A stretch of DNA of 64,000 nucleotides, taken from Bog-756 sp963725395. GTDB taxonomy: Bacteria; Actinomycetota; Acidimicrobiia; Acidimicrobiales; RAAP-2. The notes below the pieces were generated by a model. It searched no databases, was not told where the DNA came from, and saw only the letters and a program-made list of their open reading frames with translations. The position numbers were made by a program, and so were the translations under genes. The stretch spans positions 1-64,000 of the forward strand of contig CAVRYH010000012.1 in NCBI GenBank assembly GCA_963725395.1, in the 5' to 3' direction. Positions 9,611-17,898 of the stretch are shown piece by piece (the first letter of the stretch is position 1; each line of letters opens with the position of its first letter).

Positions 9611-10284
9611 CCATCTCGGTGCTGCTGGTCGACGACCAGCCCCTCCTCCGGAGCGGCTTTCGCATGATCCTCGAGGCCGAGGACGATCTCGTCGTCGTCG
9701 GTGAGGCCGGTGACGGTGACGAGGCGGTCACCCTGACCAAGGTGGCGTCTCCGGATGTCGTCCTGATGGACATTCGCATGCCGAACACCGACGGCATCGA
9801 GGCCACCCGTCGAATCGTGACCGACGATCCCGCCGTACGAGTCCTCGCCCTCACGACCTTCGATCTCGACGAGTACGCCTTCGGCGCGATCAGGGCCGGA
9901 GCCAGCGGCTTCCTGCTGAAGGACGTACGTCCCGGTGAGTTGGCAGCAGCCATCCGCGCCGTAGCCACAGGGGACGCGGTGGTGTCGCCCCGGGTGACCA
10001 GGCGGTTACTCGATGAGTACGCTCAGCGGACCAGGGACGATACCGACCAGGTCGGCGACCGGTGCCCCGAGCTCTCGGATCTCACCGACCGTGAACGGGA
10101 CGTGCTCGACGCCATGGCCCACGGTCTGTCCAACGCGGAGATCGGCGAGCAGCTGTTCGTGTCCGAGGCGACGGTCAAGTCCCACGTGGGCCGGATCCTC
10201 TCGAAGCTCGGGCTCCGGGATCGAGTGCAGGTGGTCGTCCTCGCATACGAGATCGGCCTCGTCCGACCCGGCATCGACTCCTGA
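9607..10284 (+). CDS. response regulator, NarL/LuxR family
   Basis: This 225-aa two-domain regulator has a receiver domain with the acidic pocket DD at residues 9-10 (LLVDDQPL), the phosphoacceptor Asp55 in VLMDIRMP and the conserved Lys in FLLKDV. It is followed by a LuxR-type helix-turn-helix (LTDRERDVLDAMAHGLSNAE, then VSEATVKSHVGRILSKL). It overlaps the stop of the histidine kinase gene by ATGA, so it is the cognate partner. Likely targets are the two small membrane-protein genes just downstream on the same strand, though no binding site could be assigned. Confidence 0.92.
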   Translation: MTISVLLVDDQPLLRSGFRMILEAEDDLVVVGEAGDGDEAVTLTKVASPDVVLMDIRMPNTDGIEATRRIVTDDPAVRVLALTTFDLDEYAFGAIRAGASGFLLKDVRPGELAAAIRAVATGDAVVSPRVTRRLLDEYAQRTRDDTDQVGDRCPELSDLTDRERDVLDAMAHGLSNAEIGEQLFVSEATVKSHVGRILSKLGLRDRVQVVVLAYEIGLVRPGIDS

Positions 10285-10293
10285 CGCCACAGC

Positions 10294-11142
10294 GTGAACG
10301 AGAATCCGCAGAGAAGCAGCGCGACGGCGCTCATCGACCGGGTCCTCCCCGAGCCGCTCGCCGCCAAGGTGCCCGAGATCACCCTGTTGTTCTGGGTGAT
10401 CAAGATCCTGACCACTGCCGCAGGCGAAGCGACTTCGGACTACCTGTCATTGCACAGTCATGTGGTCGGCGGGGCCATCGAGATCCTGCTGGTCGTCCTC
10501 GGGCTGTGGTTCCAGTTCCGCTCCCGGCGCTATGCCGCTGCCGCCTACTGGTTCCTGGCGCTGGCCATCGCCACATCGGGAACCGGTGTGTCCGACACCA
10601 TGCACCTCACCTTCGGCGTCCCCTACGCCGGGACGACGTGTTTCTGGGCGGTCGTCCTCGCCGCCATCTTCTGGCTCTGGCACCGGAGCGAGCGGACACT
10701 GTCGATCCACAGCATCGTGACGCGGCGACGGGAGGTGTACTACTGGGCCACGGTCTTTGCCACCTTCGCCCTCGGAACCGCGCTCGGCGACCTGACGGCG
10801 ACCACCTTCGGACTGGGCTACCTGGCCTCCGGGGTTGCCTTCACCGTCCTCATCTTGATCCCCGCGGTGGCCTGGCGATTCCTCGGGCTCAACGAGGTGG
10901 TCGCCTTCTGGTTCGCCTACATCGTGACCCGACCCCTCGGCGCCTCCTTCGCCGACTACTTCAGCAAGCCCCACGCCAACAGCGGGCTCGCCTTCGGCGA
11001 CGGGCCCACCGCCATCGTCCTGAACCTCGCCGTTGTCGTCCTCGTCGCCTACCTGGTCATCACCCGCAACGACATCCAGCCACCTGCGCCAGCCGTAAAT
11101 CCCGATGGTGCCGGCCCGGCCGCCCCGTCATCAACCACCTAG
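10294..11142 (+). CDS. COG4705-type membrane protein
   Basis: This 282-aa protein has about eight membrane helices arranged as an internal duplication. The motif VPEITLLFWVIKILTTAAGE followed by TSDYL in the first half matches GLNEVVAFWFAYIVTRPLGA followed by FADYF in the second. This is the pattern of uncharacterised membrane proteins grouped as COG4705. The Pro/Ala-rich tail is soluble. It begins with a GTG nine bases after the regulator stop and has no strong ribosome site, so it probably belongs to the two-component operon. No transport or enzymatic role is known from sequence. Confidence 0.75.
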   Translation: MNENPQRSSATALIDRVLPEPLAAKVPEITLLFWVIKILTTAAGEATSDYLSLHSHVVGGAIEILLVVLGLWFQFRSRRYAAAAYWFLALAIATSGTGVSDTMHLTFGVPYAGTTCFWAVVLAAIFWLWHRSERTLSIHSIVTRRREVYYWATVFATFALGTALGDLTATTFGLGYLASGVAFTVLILIPAVAWRFLGLNEVVAFWFAYIVTRPLGASFADYFSKPHANSGLAFGDGPTAIVLNLAVVVLVAYLVITRNDIQPPAPAVNPDGAGPAAPSSTT

Positions 11143-11193
11143 TCATCAACCACCTAGTCATCAACCACCTAGTCATCAACCACCTAGTCATCA
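11127..11193 (+). repeat. 15-bp tandem repeat, about 4.5 copies
   Basis: The unit GTCATCAACCACCTA occurs four times without mismatch (11127-11186), followed by a partial copy GTCATCA. The TAG in the first unit is the stop codon of the upstream membrane gene. The repeat ends directly before the GAGGAG ribosome binding site (11195-11200) of the next gene. The unit length is a multiple of three, so copy-number change would lengthen the intergenic stretch without altering either protein. Confidence 0.95.
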
Positions 11194-11206
11194 AGAGGAG
11201 CCTTCC

Positions 11207-11698
11207 GTGCCCCAGTCAACGCTGCTCGACGATCTCATGCGATGGACCAGGATCGATTTCGCACCCTCACATCGGCCGCCGTCGGCCTTGCGGGTCGTGA
11301 TCGCCACCATCGTCTCGCTCGTGGGGTCACTCGTCGCCGACGCGGTACTCGTGGCCATCGGGACCCGGGTGTTCCCCACCACCAAGGGCTACGTGCACTT
11401 CCAGTTCTCCGACTACGGCAAACTGACCGTCATCGGGGTGCTCATCGCTTGTGTCGCCTGGCCCGTCGTCGCCAGGGTGTCTTCGGCACCACGGTGGTTG
11501 TTCTTCCGCCTGGCCATCCTCGTGACGCTGGTGCTGTGGCTCCCTGACCTCTACATCCTGCATCAGGGCCAATCGGGCAAGGCGGTGGCGGTGCTCATGG
11601 TGATGCATCTGGCCATCGCCCTGGTCACCTACAACGCCCTCGTGCGCATCGCCCCTGTGCAACCCCTCCGCCGGCACGTGGGGACCGTGACGGACTGA
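11207..11698 (+). CDS. DUF6069-like small membrane protein
   Basis: This 163-aa protein has four predicted membrane helices, an order typical of the actinobacterial DUF6069 proteins: VVIATIVSLVGSLVADAVLV, TVIGVLIACVAWPVVARV, LFFRLAILVTLVLWLPDL and AVLMVMHLAIALVTYNALVR. The GTG at 11207 has GAGGAG at 11195-11200, six bases upstream. The frame is open back to 11105, but that part would translate the tandem repeat into a PPSHQ repeat and overlap the previous gene, so it is rejected. It is the last gene of the two-component operon. Function unknown. Confidence 0.75.
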   Translation: MPQSTLLDDLMRWTRIDFAPSHRPPSALRVVIATIVSLVGSLVADAVLVAIGTRVFPTTKGYVHFQFSDYGKLTVIGVLIACVAWPVVARVSSAPRWLFFRLAILVTLVLWLPDLYILHQGQSGKAVAVLMVMHLAIALVTYNALVRIAPVQPLRRHVGTVTD

Positions 11699-12126
11699 GC
11701 AGGGGACCGGGCCGGGTCTTGTTATCCCGGGGCATCACCTTCCCTCCGCCGGTGACCGGTCGGAGCTCCGGTGATTGACCGGACACTCGGATTGAAGACC
11801 TCCAGGGTGGGCGGCAGGCCACGAGACGGGTGACTGACGGCCGGGTCACGTGGGGCGGCCGGCCCCCGGCAGGCGGCCCCACCAGGCGTGCGCCGGCGTT
11901 TCCGGGCATGCCCGGATGGCCCCGGCCGGGCATGCCCGGCGTGGGCCTGGGTGGCTCCAGGCGTGGTCCGGGCGCCAGGATCACCCTTCCACTCACGAGA
12001 GGCCCGAGCCTCCACACCTCGCGCTTGATCCGTGAGCCGACCGGGTAAGTTCTTTCTGCTGGCGGATGCCTGATCCACGGGTAATCCGCCGACCACCGCC
12101 GTTGAGGTGTCGTGGAGGGAGCGGAG
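11699..12126. other. 428-base intergenic region upstream of egtB
   Basis: The region contains two copies of a perfect 14-bp palindrome (listed separately) and a 7-bp inverted repeat GGCGGAT (12061-12067) / ATCCGCC (12084-12090). The latter could fold as a hairpin shortly before the egtB ribosome site GGAGGGA (12114-12120). No believable gene was found; a very long minus-strand open frame that crosses it is the shadow of egtB and egtD. Confidence 0.5.
11902..11939. promoter_or_regulatory. paired 14-bp palindromes, possible operator
   Basis: CCGGGCATGCCCGG is perfectly self-complementary and occurs twice, at 11902-11915 and 11926-11939, with centres 24 bases apart. Twin palindromes of this kind upstream of a gene often bind a dimeric repressor or activator. 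They could also form two GC hairpins acting as a terminator for the DUF6069 operon, although no T-run follows. They lie about 190 bases upstream of egtB. The regulator is unknown. Confidence 0.4.
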
Positions 12127-13407
12127 ATGACGGACCTGTTGATCGGCCTCGACGACCAGACGCTCACGGACCGTTTCGTCGCCACCAGGGCCCTGACCGA
12201 GTCGCTGTCCGCTCCACTGTCGGCGGAGGACCAGACCGTCCAGTCGATGCCGGATGTCAGTCCGACCAAGTGGCACCGGGCCCACACGACCTGGTTTTTC
12301 GAGACCTTCCTCCTCGAGCCCCGGCAACCGGGCTACCGGCCGTTCAACCCCGAGTACGGATACCTCTTCAACTCCTACTACGAAGGGATCGGTCCGCGGT
12401 ACCCCCGACCCGATCGCGGCCTGGTCTCCCGCCCGGGCATCGCAGAGATCGCCGAGTACCGGACCTACGTCGACCGGGCCATGGGCCGGCTGCTCGAGGA
12501 CCCGGGGAGCGAGTCCACGATGGGACTCGTCGAGCTTGGCATCCAACACGAGCAGCAGCACCAGGAGCTGCTCTTGATGGACATCAAGCACGTGCTCTCC
12601 CGCAATCCCCTGTTTCCGGCGTACGACGACGTGTGCCTGCCGGCACCGAGCACCTCTTCGCCGTTCGGGTGGGACGGCCATGGCGAGGGGACCTACGACA
12701 TCGGCCACCAGGGGCAGGGGTTCAGTTTCGACAACGAGCACCCCCGACACCGCGTCTATCTCGCCGATTTCTCGATGGCCGACCGCCCGGTCATCTGTGG
12801 TGAGTGGATCGAGTTCATCGACGACGGCGGTTACCACCGCCCCGAGCTCTGGCTGTCCGACGGGTGGGCCACGGTGATGGCCGAGGAGTGGGAGAGCCCC
12901 CTCTACTGGATACCGACGGACAGCGGGTGGCGGGAGTTCACCCTCGGCGGACCGATAGACGTCAACCCGGCGCAGCCGGTCTGCCACATCAGCTACTACG
13001 AAGCCGATGCCTTCGCCCGCTGGGCCGGCTACCGGTTGCCGACCGAGATCGAGTGGGAGGTGGCGGCCTCCCCGCTGGCCGTCGAAGGCCACTTCCTCGA
13101 TCGGGACCGCCTCCATCCGAGTCCGGTGGGCGGACCGGGGGGCCAGGAGTCCGGGGCCGGGGCCGGCAACGGCCCGTTCGGCAACGTGTGGCAGTGGACC
13201 TCCTCCTCCTACAGCCCCTACACGGGTTTCGAGATCGCCCCCGGGGCCGTCGGCGAGTACAACGGCAAGTTCATGGTCAACCAGTACGTGCTCCGGGGAG
13301 GCTCGTGCGTGACGCCACCGGGCCACGTGAGGGCCTCCTACCGCAATTTCTTCCCACCGTCCGCCCGCTGGGCCTTCTCCGGACTGCGACTGGCCCGCAA
13401 CTATTGA
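12127..13407 (+). CDS. egtB: EgtB, hercynine oxygenase of ergothioneine synthesis
   Basis: This non-heme iron sulfoxide synthase joins a thiol (gamma-glutamylcysteine or cysteine) to hercynine. The protein is 426 aa. The N-terminal DinB-like domain carries the iron ligands HEQQHQE (His141, His145) and the early His in KWHRAHTTW (His50 or His53). The C-terminal formylglycine-enzyme-like domain has PVCHISYYEADAFARWAGYR, LPTEIEWE, GNVWQWTSS and the closing LRGGSCVTPPGHVRASYRN. ATG 12127 is chosen because GGAGGGA lies six bases upstream. egtD follows after 45 bases. EgtA and EgtC are not in the window, so thiol preference cannot be judged from gene content. Confidence 0.93.
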   Translation: MTDLLIGLDDQTLTDRFVATRALTESLSAPLSAEDQTVQSMPDVSPTKWHRAHTTWFFETFLLEPRQPGYRPFNPEYGYLFNSYYEGIGPRYPRPDRGLVSRPGIAEIAEYRTYVDRAMGRLLEDPGSESTMGLVELGIQHEQQHQELLLMDIKHVLSRNPLFPAYDDVCLPAPSTSSPFGWDGHGEGTYDIGHQGQGFSFDNEHPRHRVYLADFSMADRPVICGEWIEFIDDGGYHRPELWLSDGWATVMAEEWESPLYWIPTDSGWREFTLGGPIDVNPAQPVCHISYYEADAFARWAGYRLPTEIEWEVAASPLAVEGHFLDRDRLHPSPVGGPGGQESGAGAGNGPFGNVWQWTSSSYSPYTGFEIAPGAVGEYNGKFMVNQYVLRGGSCVTPPGHVRASYRNFFPPSARWAFSGLRLARNY

Positions 13408-13452
13408 CGGGCGGAATCCCATTGCCTCCACCGTCCGCGCCCTAGGGATCCC

Positions 13453-14433
13453 ATGACCACCGCCATCCCCCCCACCATCGAAGTCCACCTGACCGCTGAC
13501 GACCTGCGTACTTCGATGGAGCGCGACGTCCGTTCCGGACTCACCGGCGTGCCCAAGCAGCTGCCCCCCGTCTACTTCTACGACGACCGCGGCAGCAGAC
13601 TCTTCGACCAGATCACCAGGCTGCCCGAGTACTACCCGACCCGGGCCGAGCGGTCCATACTCGACTCCCGGGCCAAGGACATCGCCCAGAGCTCTGATGC
13701 CGACACCCTGGTCGAGCTCGGGGCCGGGACGTGCGACAAGTCGCGCCTGCTGCTCGACGCCATGCAGTCCAACGGGCGCCTCGAACGGTTCGTCCCCCTC
13801 GACGTCAGCGACACCACCCTGTGGGAGGCCGCCACCGCCCTCGCCGAGGAGTATCCGGGTCTGGTCGTGCACGCCGTGGTCGCCGACTTCCACGCCCACC
13901 TCGACCTCCTCCCGGCGGACGGTCGTCGCCTGTTCGCCTTCCTTGGGGGCACCATCGGGAATCTCGACCCCGCCCAGCGCCGCGCCTTCCTCCGCGGGCT
14001 GGCCGGCGTCATGGCCGACGGCGACCACTTCCTGCTCGGCACCGACCTAGTCAAGGACCGGAGCCGCCTCGTCCTGGCCTATGACGACGCCGCCGGCGTG
14101 ACCGCCGAGTTCAACCGGAACGTGCTCCACGTCCTCAACCGCGATCTCGGTGCCGACTTCGACCCCGGGAGGTTCACCCACGTGGCCCGCTGGAACGAGG
14201 ACGACCAGCGCATCGAGATGTGGCTGCGCTCGGACGAGGAGCAGCGGATCCGGGTCGCCGACCTCGATCTCGACGTCTCGTTCGGGGCCGGCGAGGAGAT
14301 GCTGACCGAGATCAGCTCCAAGTTCTCGGCGGACGCCCTCGAGTCGGAACTGTCGGACTGTGGATTCGACGTCGAGGCCATGTGGCCGTCGGAGGGCGAC
14401 GACTTCCTCCTGACCATGGCCCGCCCGATCTGA
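13453..14433 (+). CDS. egtD: EgtD, L-histidine N-alpha-methyltransferase
   Basis: EgtD trimethylates histidine to hercynine with S-adenosylmethionine, the step before EgtB. The protein is 326 aa, the usual length for the family. It starts with the substrate-domain block LPPVYFYDDRGSRLFDQIT and LPEYYPTRAE, then the AdoMet site VELGAGTCDKSRLLLDA, FLGGTIGNLDP, and the C-terminal ISSKFS found in EgtD. It lies directly downstream of egtB on the same strand, so the pair should make ergothioneine. Ergothioneine is a cytosolic thiol antioxidant that works beside mycothiol in actinobacteria. Confidence 0.94.
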   Translation: MTTAIPPTIEVHLTADDLRTSMERDVRSGLTGVPKQLPPVYFYDDRGSRLFDQITRLPEYYPTRAERSILDSRAKDIAQSSDADTLVELGAGTCDKSRLLLDAMQSNGRLERFVPLDVSDTTLWEAATALAEEYPGLVVHAVVADFHAHLDLLPADGRRLFAFLGGTIGNLDPAQRRAFLRGLAGVMADGDHFLLGTDLVKDRSRLVLAYDDAAGVTAEFNRNVLHVLNRDLGADFDPGRFTHVARWNEDDQRIEMWLRSDEEQRIRVADLDLDVSFGAGEEMLTEISSKFSADALESELSDCGFDVEAMWPSEGDDFLLTMARPI

Positions 14434-14457
14434 AGGTCGGCCGACACCTCACGCCGG

Positions 14458-15828
14458 TCACCCCCCGAGCAGGTCCTTGACCGCGTCCCCGATGGCCCGG
14501 TGGAAGGTCGGGTACGCGTAGATCATGTGCCGGAGCGCTGTGGTGGGAACCTCGGCGTGGACGGCCAGGGCCAGGAGGCCGAGGACCTCGCCGCCCCAGG
14601 GTCCGACCGAGGTGGCGCCGACCAGCACGCCCCGGTCGGCATCCTCGACAAGCTTGATGAACCCCCGGTTCCCCACCTTGTGGATCCAACCCCTCGTCGA
14701 CGACGGCACCTCGGTCAGTCCCACCCGGACCCTGAGGCCCCGGTCCCGCGCCTCACGTTCGGTGAGACCCACCGAACCGATCTCCGGGTCCGTGAAGGTC
14801 ACCCGGGGCACGGCCCGGTAGTCGGCGGGGACCACCTCGTTCCCGAGGATGGCATTCACCACGATGTCGGCCTGGTACATCGAGACGTGGGTGAACGCGC
14901 CCTTGCCGGTCGCGTCCCCGACCGCCCACAGCCCCTCCACCCCTTCCACCCTCATGTGGTCGTCGACGGGGAGCACGCGGGCCGAGGGGTCGAGCCCGAC
15001 GGACGCCACGTTGAGCTGGGCCAGGTCGGCCCGGCGTCCCGCCACGACGAGCAGCCGGTCCGTCACCAGCGGCTCCCCTTCCCCCAGGGCGATGGCGAAC
15101 CGGTGGCCGTCGTGGTGGACCGACTCGATCTCCACGCCGGTCCGGACCACGATGCCCTCGGAGTCGAACACCTCGCTCAGCAGGGCGGCCGATTCCGGCT
15201 CCTCGGGGCCCACCAGGGACGGGGCCACGTCGAGCACGGTGACCTCCGAGCCGAACCGTCGGAACACCTGGGCGAGCTCGACTCCGATGGCCCCACCCCC
15301 GAGCACCGCCAGCGTCGCCGGCACCTGCTCCGCCTCGATCGCCTCCCGGTTGGTCCAATAGGGCGTGTCGGCCAGCCCGGCGACCGGCGGGATCCACGCC
15401 CTCGACCCGATGTTGACCACCACGGCCCGGTCGGCCTCGAAGAGCCGCTCTCCGACGGCCACGCGGCGGGCACCCTCGAGGCGGCCCCAGCCCCGCACGA
15501 AGCGTCCTCCCTTGCCCTCGAACCGTTCGACGGCGACCGCATCGTCCCAATCGTCGGTGGCCTCCTCGCGGATGCGGCGGGCCACCGGGGACCAGTCGGC
15601 CTCGACCTGGGACTCCCCGGCCATGCCCGGCACCCGGCGGGCCTCGGCGAGCAGGTCGGAGGCCCGGATCATCATCTTGGACGGCACACAGCCCCAGTAG
15701 GGGCACTCGCCACCCACCAACTCGCCGTCGATCCCGACCACGTCGAGGCCGGCCGTCGCCAACCGTTCGGCCACATCCTCGCCACCGGGGCCCATGCCGA
15801 CGACGATCACATCCGCACGTTCACTCAC
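14458..15828 (-). CDS. FAD-dependent pyridine nucleotide-disulfide oxidoreductase
   Basis: This 456-aa class I flavoprotein disulfide reductase begins with the FAD dinucleotide fold VIVVGMGPGGEDVAERL and the redox site GGECPYWGCVPSKMM (Cys42, Cys47). The NAD(P) fold is LAVLGGGAIGVELAQVFRRF, and the second FAD motif is GLWAVGDATGKGAFTHVS. The C-terminal dimerisation region reads YAYPTFHRA where lipoamide and glutathione reductases have HPT, so the usual acid/base His is replaced by Tyr. GTG 15828 is chosen because GGAGGAG lies six bases upstream; earlier frames lack that signal. It is convergent with egtD. The substrate is unknown. Confidence 0.85.
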   Translation of the reverse strand: MSERADVIVVGMGPGGEDVAERLATAGLDVVGIDGELVGGECPYWGCVPSKMMIRASDLLAEARRVPGMAGESQVEADWSPVARRIREEATDDWDDAVAVERFEGKGGRFVRGWGRLEGARRVAVGERLFEADRAVVVNIGSRAWIPPVAGLADTPYWTNREAIEAEQVPATLAVLGGGAIGVELAQVFRRFGSEVTVLDVAPSLVGPEEPESAALLSEVFDSEGIVVRTGVEIESVHHDGHRFAIALGEGEPLVTDRLLVVAGRRADLAQLNVASVGLDPSARVLPVDDHMRVEGVEGLWAVGDATGKGAFTHVSMYQADIVVNAILGNEVVPADYRAVPRVTFTDPEIGSVGLTEREARDRGLRVRVGLTEVPSSTRGWIHKVGNRGFIKLVEDADRGVLVGATSVGPWGGEVLGLLALAVHAEVPTTALRHMIYAYPTFHRAIGDAVKDLLGG

Positions 15829-16053
15829 TCTCCGCTCCTCCGTCTCCATCCCATGGCGTGGAACGGGCCCGTTCGGACCCGTCGTCAACCGTTCCGGTCA
15901 CCCTGCACCCTCCGGTTCTATCCCACCGGTGGGCCCGGCATGCACGTCGGAACGTTCTGGTGGGACGGGTAGGAACCGTCGTGCATCCCCGAGGGCCAGC
16001 CCACCGGCAGTGCCCCGGGGAACACACGGCGCCCCGGTGGGGTTGAAGCGTCC

Positions 16054-16344
16054 ATGACGACACGAGCGACATGGAATGGCACCGTCCTGGCCGAGAGCGA
16101 CGACACCGTCGTGGTGGAGGGGAACCACTACTTCCCCGCCGACGACGTCCGTAGCGAGTACTTCGAGCCCAGCGACACGCACACCCACTGCCCCTGGAAG
16201 GGTGAGGCCAGCTACCGCAGCGTGGTCGTGCAAGGTGCCCGTAACGACGACGCCGCCTGGTTCTATCCGGAGCCCAAAGAAGCGGCGAAGGAGATCACCG
16301 ACCGCGTGGCATTCTGGAAGGGCGTGACCGTCGAGGAGGTCTGA
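16054..16344 (+). CDS. DUF427 domain protein
   Basis: This 96-aa single-domain protein fits the DUF427 family: ATWNGTVLAESDDTVVVEGN, HYFPADDVRSEYFEPS, then THCPWKGEASYRSV and AWFYPEPKEAAKEITDRVAF. The length is normal for a one-copy member. Biochemical activity is not established for the family. It is a short plus-strand gene between two minus-strand units and faces rlmB tail to tail. Confidence 0.87.
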   Translation: MTTRATWNGTVLAESDDTVVVEGNHYFPADDVRSEYFEPSDTHTHCPWKGEASYRSVVVQGARNDDAAWFYPEPKEAAKEITDRVAFWKGVTVEEV

Positions 16345-16359
16345 GCCGCCCCGACCGGC

Positions 16360-17344
16360 TCAGCGGGAGCCGGTCGACCGTTGGCGGGCCACGTCGAAGC
16401 AGGCGATGGCGCCGGCGGTCGACACGTTGAGCGACGACAACGAGCCGTGCTGGGGGATGCCCGCCGAGCGCGTCACAGCGTCTCCTGGTCAGTTCGGCCA
16501 GTCCGCTCCCTTCGGAGCCGAGCACGAGCGCCACGGGCTGATCGCCGAGCGGAAGGGTGTAGAGGGACTGCCGGGACTCCCCGACGAGGCCGACCGTCCA
16601 GACCCCGAGACCGGACAGGCGCTGCAGCGCGGCCGGCACCCCGGCCACCAGGGCAATGGGCAGGTACTCGATGGCCCCTGCCGCCACCTTGGCCACCGTC
16701 GGGGACAGGTGGGCCGATCGATGCCTCGGGAGCACCACTCCGGTGACCCCGGCACACTCCGCACTCCTCAGGAGCGCACCCATGTTGTGCGGGTCGGTGA
16801 TGCCGTCCAGCACCAACAAGAAGGGGACGCGCCCGCGGCGGTTCGCTTCGGCCAGGGCCTCGAGCGGTGTCTCCTCGACCGGCCGGGCCAGCGCCACCAC
16901 GCCCTGGGGGGCTTCGGTCCGGGCCAGCGATTCGAGCCTGCGGCGCGACACGTGCTCCACCCGGACGCGACGGGTGGCCGCCAGGGACTCGATCTCGTCG
17001 AGGATGGTGGCGGCGTCCATGCCCTCGGCCATCACCAACGAACGGACGGCACGTCGGTTGGCGACCAGCAACTCGCGGACGGCCTGGCGCCCTTCGACCT
17101 GATCGCCCCCGAGACCGACGGTCTCGTTGCCGCGACGGCTGACCGGGCCGCTGCGAGCACCCCCCCTGCCGCCCCCGCCGCGGGAGGACGCCGTCCCCCG
17201 GCCCGCGGCACGCCCCGACTTGCCGGAGGTGGCTCCACTGCCGCCCTGTTTCCCCGACCGGCCCCGGGGCGACCCGGGGCGACCCGAACCCTGGCGACCG
17301 CGGCCCGCTCCGCCCCGCCCTCCGCCGGCTCGGGCCGGGCTCAT
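16360..17344 (-). CDS. rlmB: RlmB-type 23S rRNA 2'-O-ribose methyltransferase, frameshifted
   Basis: This TrmH/SpoU-type enzyme methylates the 2'-O of a guanosine (G2251 in E. coli numbering) of 23S rRNA. After a Gly/Arg/Ser-rich basic N-terminus come the substrate-binding domain (VEGRQAVRELL) and the SPOUT domain: LDGITDPHNMGALLRSAECA, VVLPRHRSA and LVLGSEGSGL. The frame then breaks at the CCC run 16460-16462. Dropping one base restores IPQHGSLSSLNVSTAGAIAC, the SPOUT motif III and knot. The 985-base span equals 3n+1, fitting one extra base. As written, the product has a nonsense tail and should be inactive. The ATG at 17344 overlaps the ispF stop by 4 bases. Confidence 0.85.
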
Positions 17345-17898
17345 CGGGGGAAACCCGACCGGCCGCCCCGGGGCCATCGGCTCATGAGCACGACCGCGGT
17401 GCAGCCGATCCCTTCGGCGCGCCCGAGCGCACCCAGGCCCTCGGCCCGGGTGGCCTTGACGTTGGCCGGCGCGCCGAGGGCGCCGGTCAGGCGCTCCGCC
17501 ATGGCCCCGACAAAGGGGGCGAGTCTGGGCCGTTCGGCCACCACGGTGCAGTCGGCATTGACCGGGGCCCAGCCGGCTTCCCGGGCCAGCGCCACCATGC
17601 GGGTGAGGAGATCGATACTGTCGGCATCCTTCCAGGCCGGGTCGTCGTCCGGAGCGTGCCTCCCGAGGTCCCCGAGCCCCGCCGCCCCGAGCACGGCGTC
17701 GGCGACGGCATGGGCCACGACATCGGCGTCACTGTGACCCTCGAGGCCGCACGTCCCGTCGTCGCTGATCACCACGCCGCCCAGCACCAGGGGGCGCGCC
17801 GGATCAACGGAGAACCGGTGGACGTCGATGCCCTGGCCCACCCGGAGCGGCGGGGGGTCGACCGGCCCTTCCCGGCCCTCAGCCGTGCCCGTGGTCAA
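17341..17898 (-). CDS. ispF: IspF, 2-C-methyl-D-erythritol 2,4-cyclodiphosphate synthase
   Basis: IspF catalyses the fifth step of the non-mevalonate isoprenoid pathway. The core protein of about 185 aa shows the zinc site GQGIDVHRF, the block GGVVISDDGTCGLEGHSDAD, the DLGRHAPDDDP loop and NVKATRAEGLGALGRAEGI, all hallmarks of the family. The likely start is TTG at 17898, which overlaps the ispD stop as TTGA and has GAGGAGG just upstream. The frame continues further upstream, but that part is the shadow of ispD. The C-terminus overlaps rlmB by 4 bases. The order carD-ispD-ispF-rlmB matches actinobacterial operons. Confidence 0.92.
   Translation of the reverse strand: MTTGTAEGREGPVDPPPLRVGQGIDVHRFSVDPARPLVLGGVVISDDGTCGLEGHSDADVVAHAVADAVLGAAGLGDLGRHAPDDDPAWKDADSIDLLTRMVALAREAGWAPVNADCTVVAERPRLAPFVGAMAERLTGALGAPANVKATRAEGLGALGRAEGIGCTAVVLMSRWPRGGRSGFPR

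Noticed and set aside
11127..11193. CRISPR array
   Set aside because: The repeats are 15 bases with no spacers and no cas genes nearby.
11105..11206. Upstream extension of the DUF6069-like gene that would encode a PPSHQ repeat
   Set aside because: A ribosome site directly precedes GTG 11207, and the extension overlaps the previous gene and consists of the DNA tandem repeat.
11722..14028. 768-codon open frame on the minus strand across egtB and egtD
   Set aside because: It lies wholly antisense to two well-identified genes, its translation is low-complexity Gly/Val/Arg-rich with no fold, and it arises from high GC third positions.
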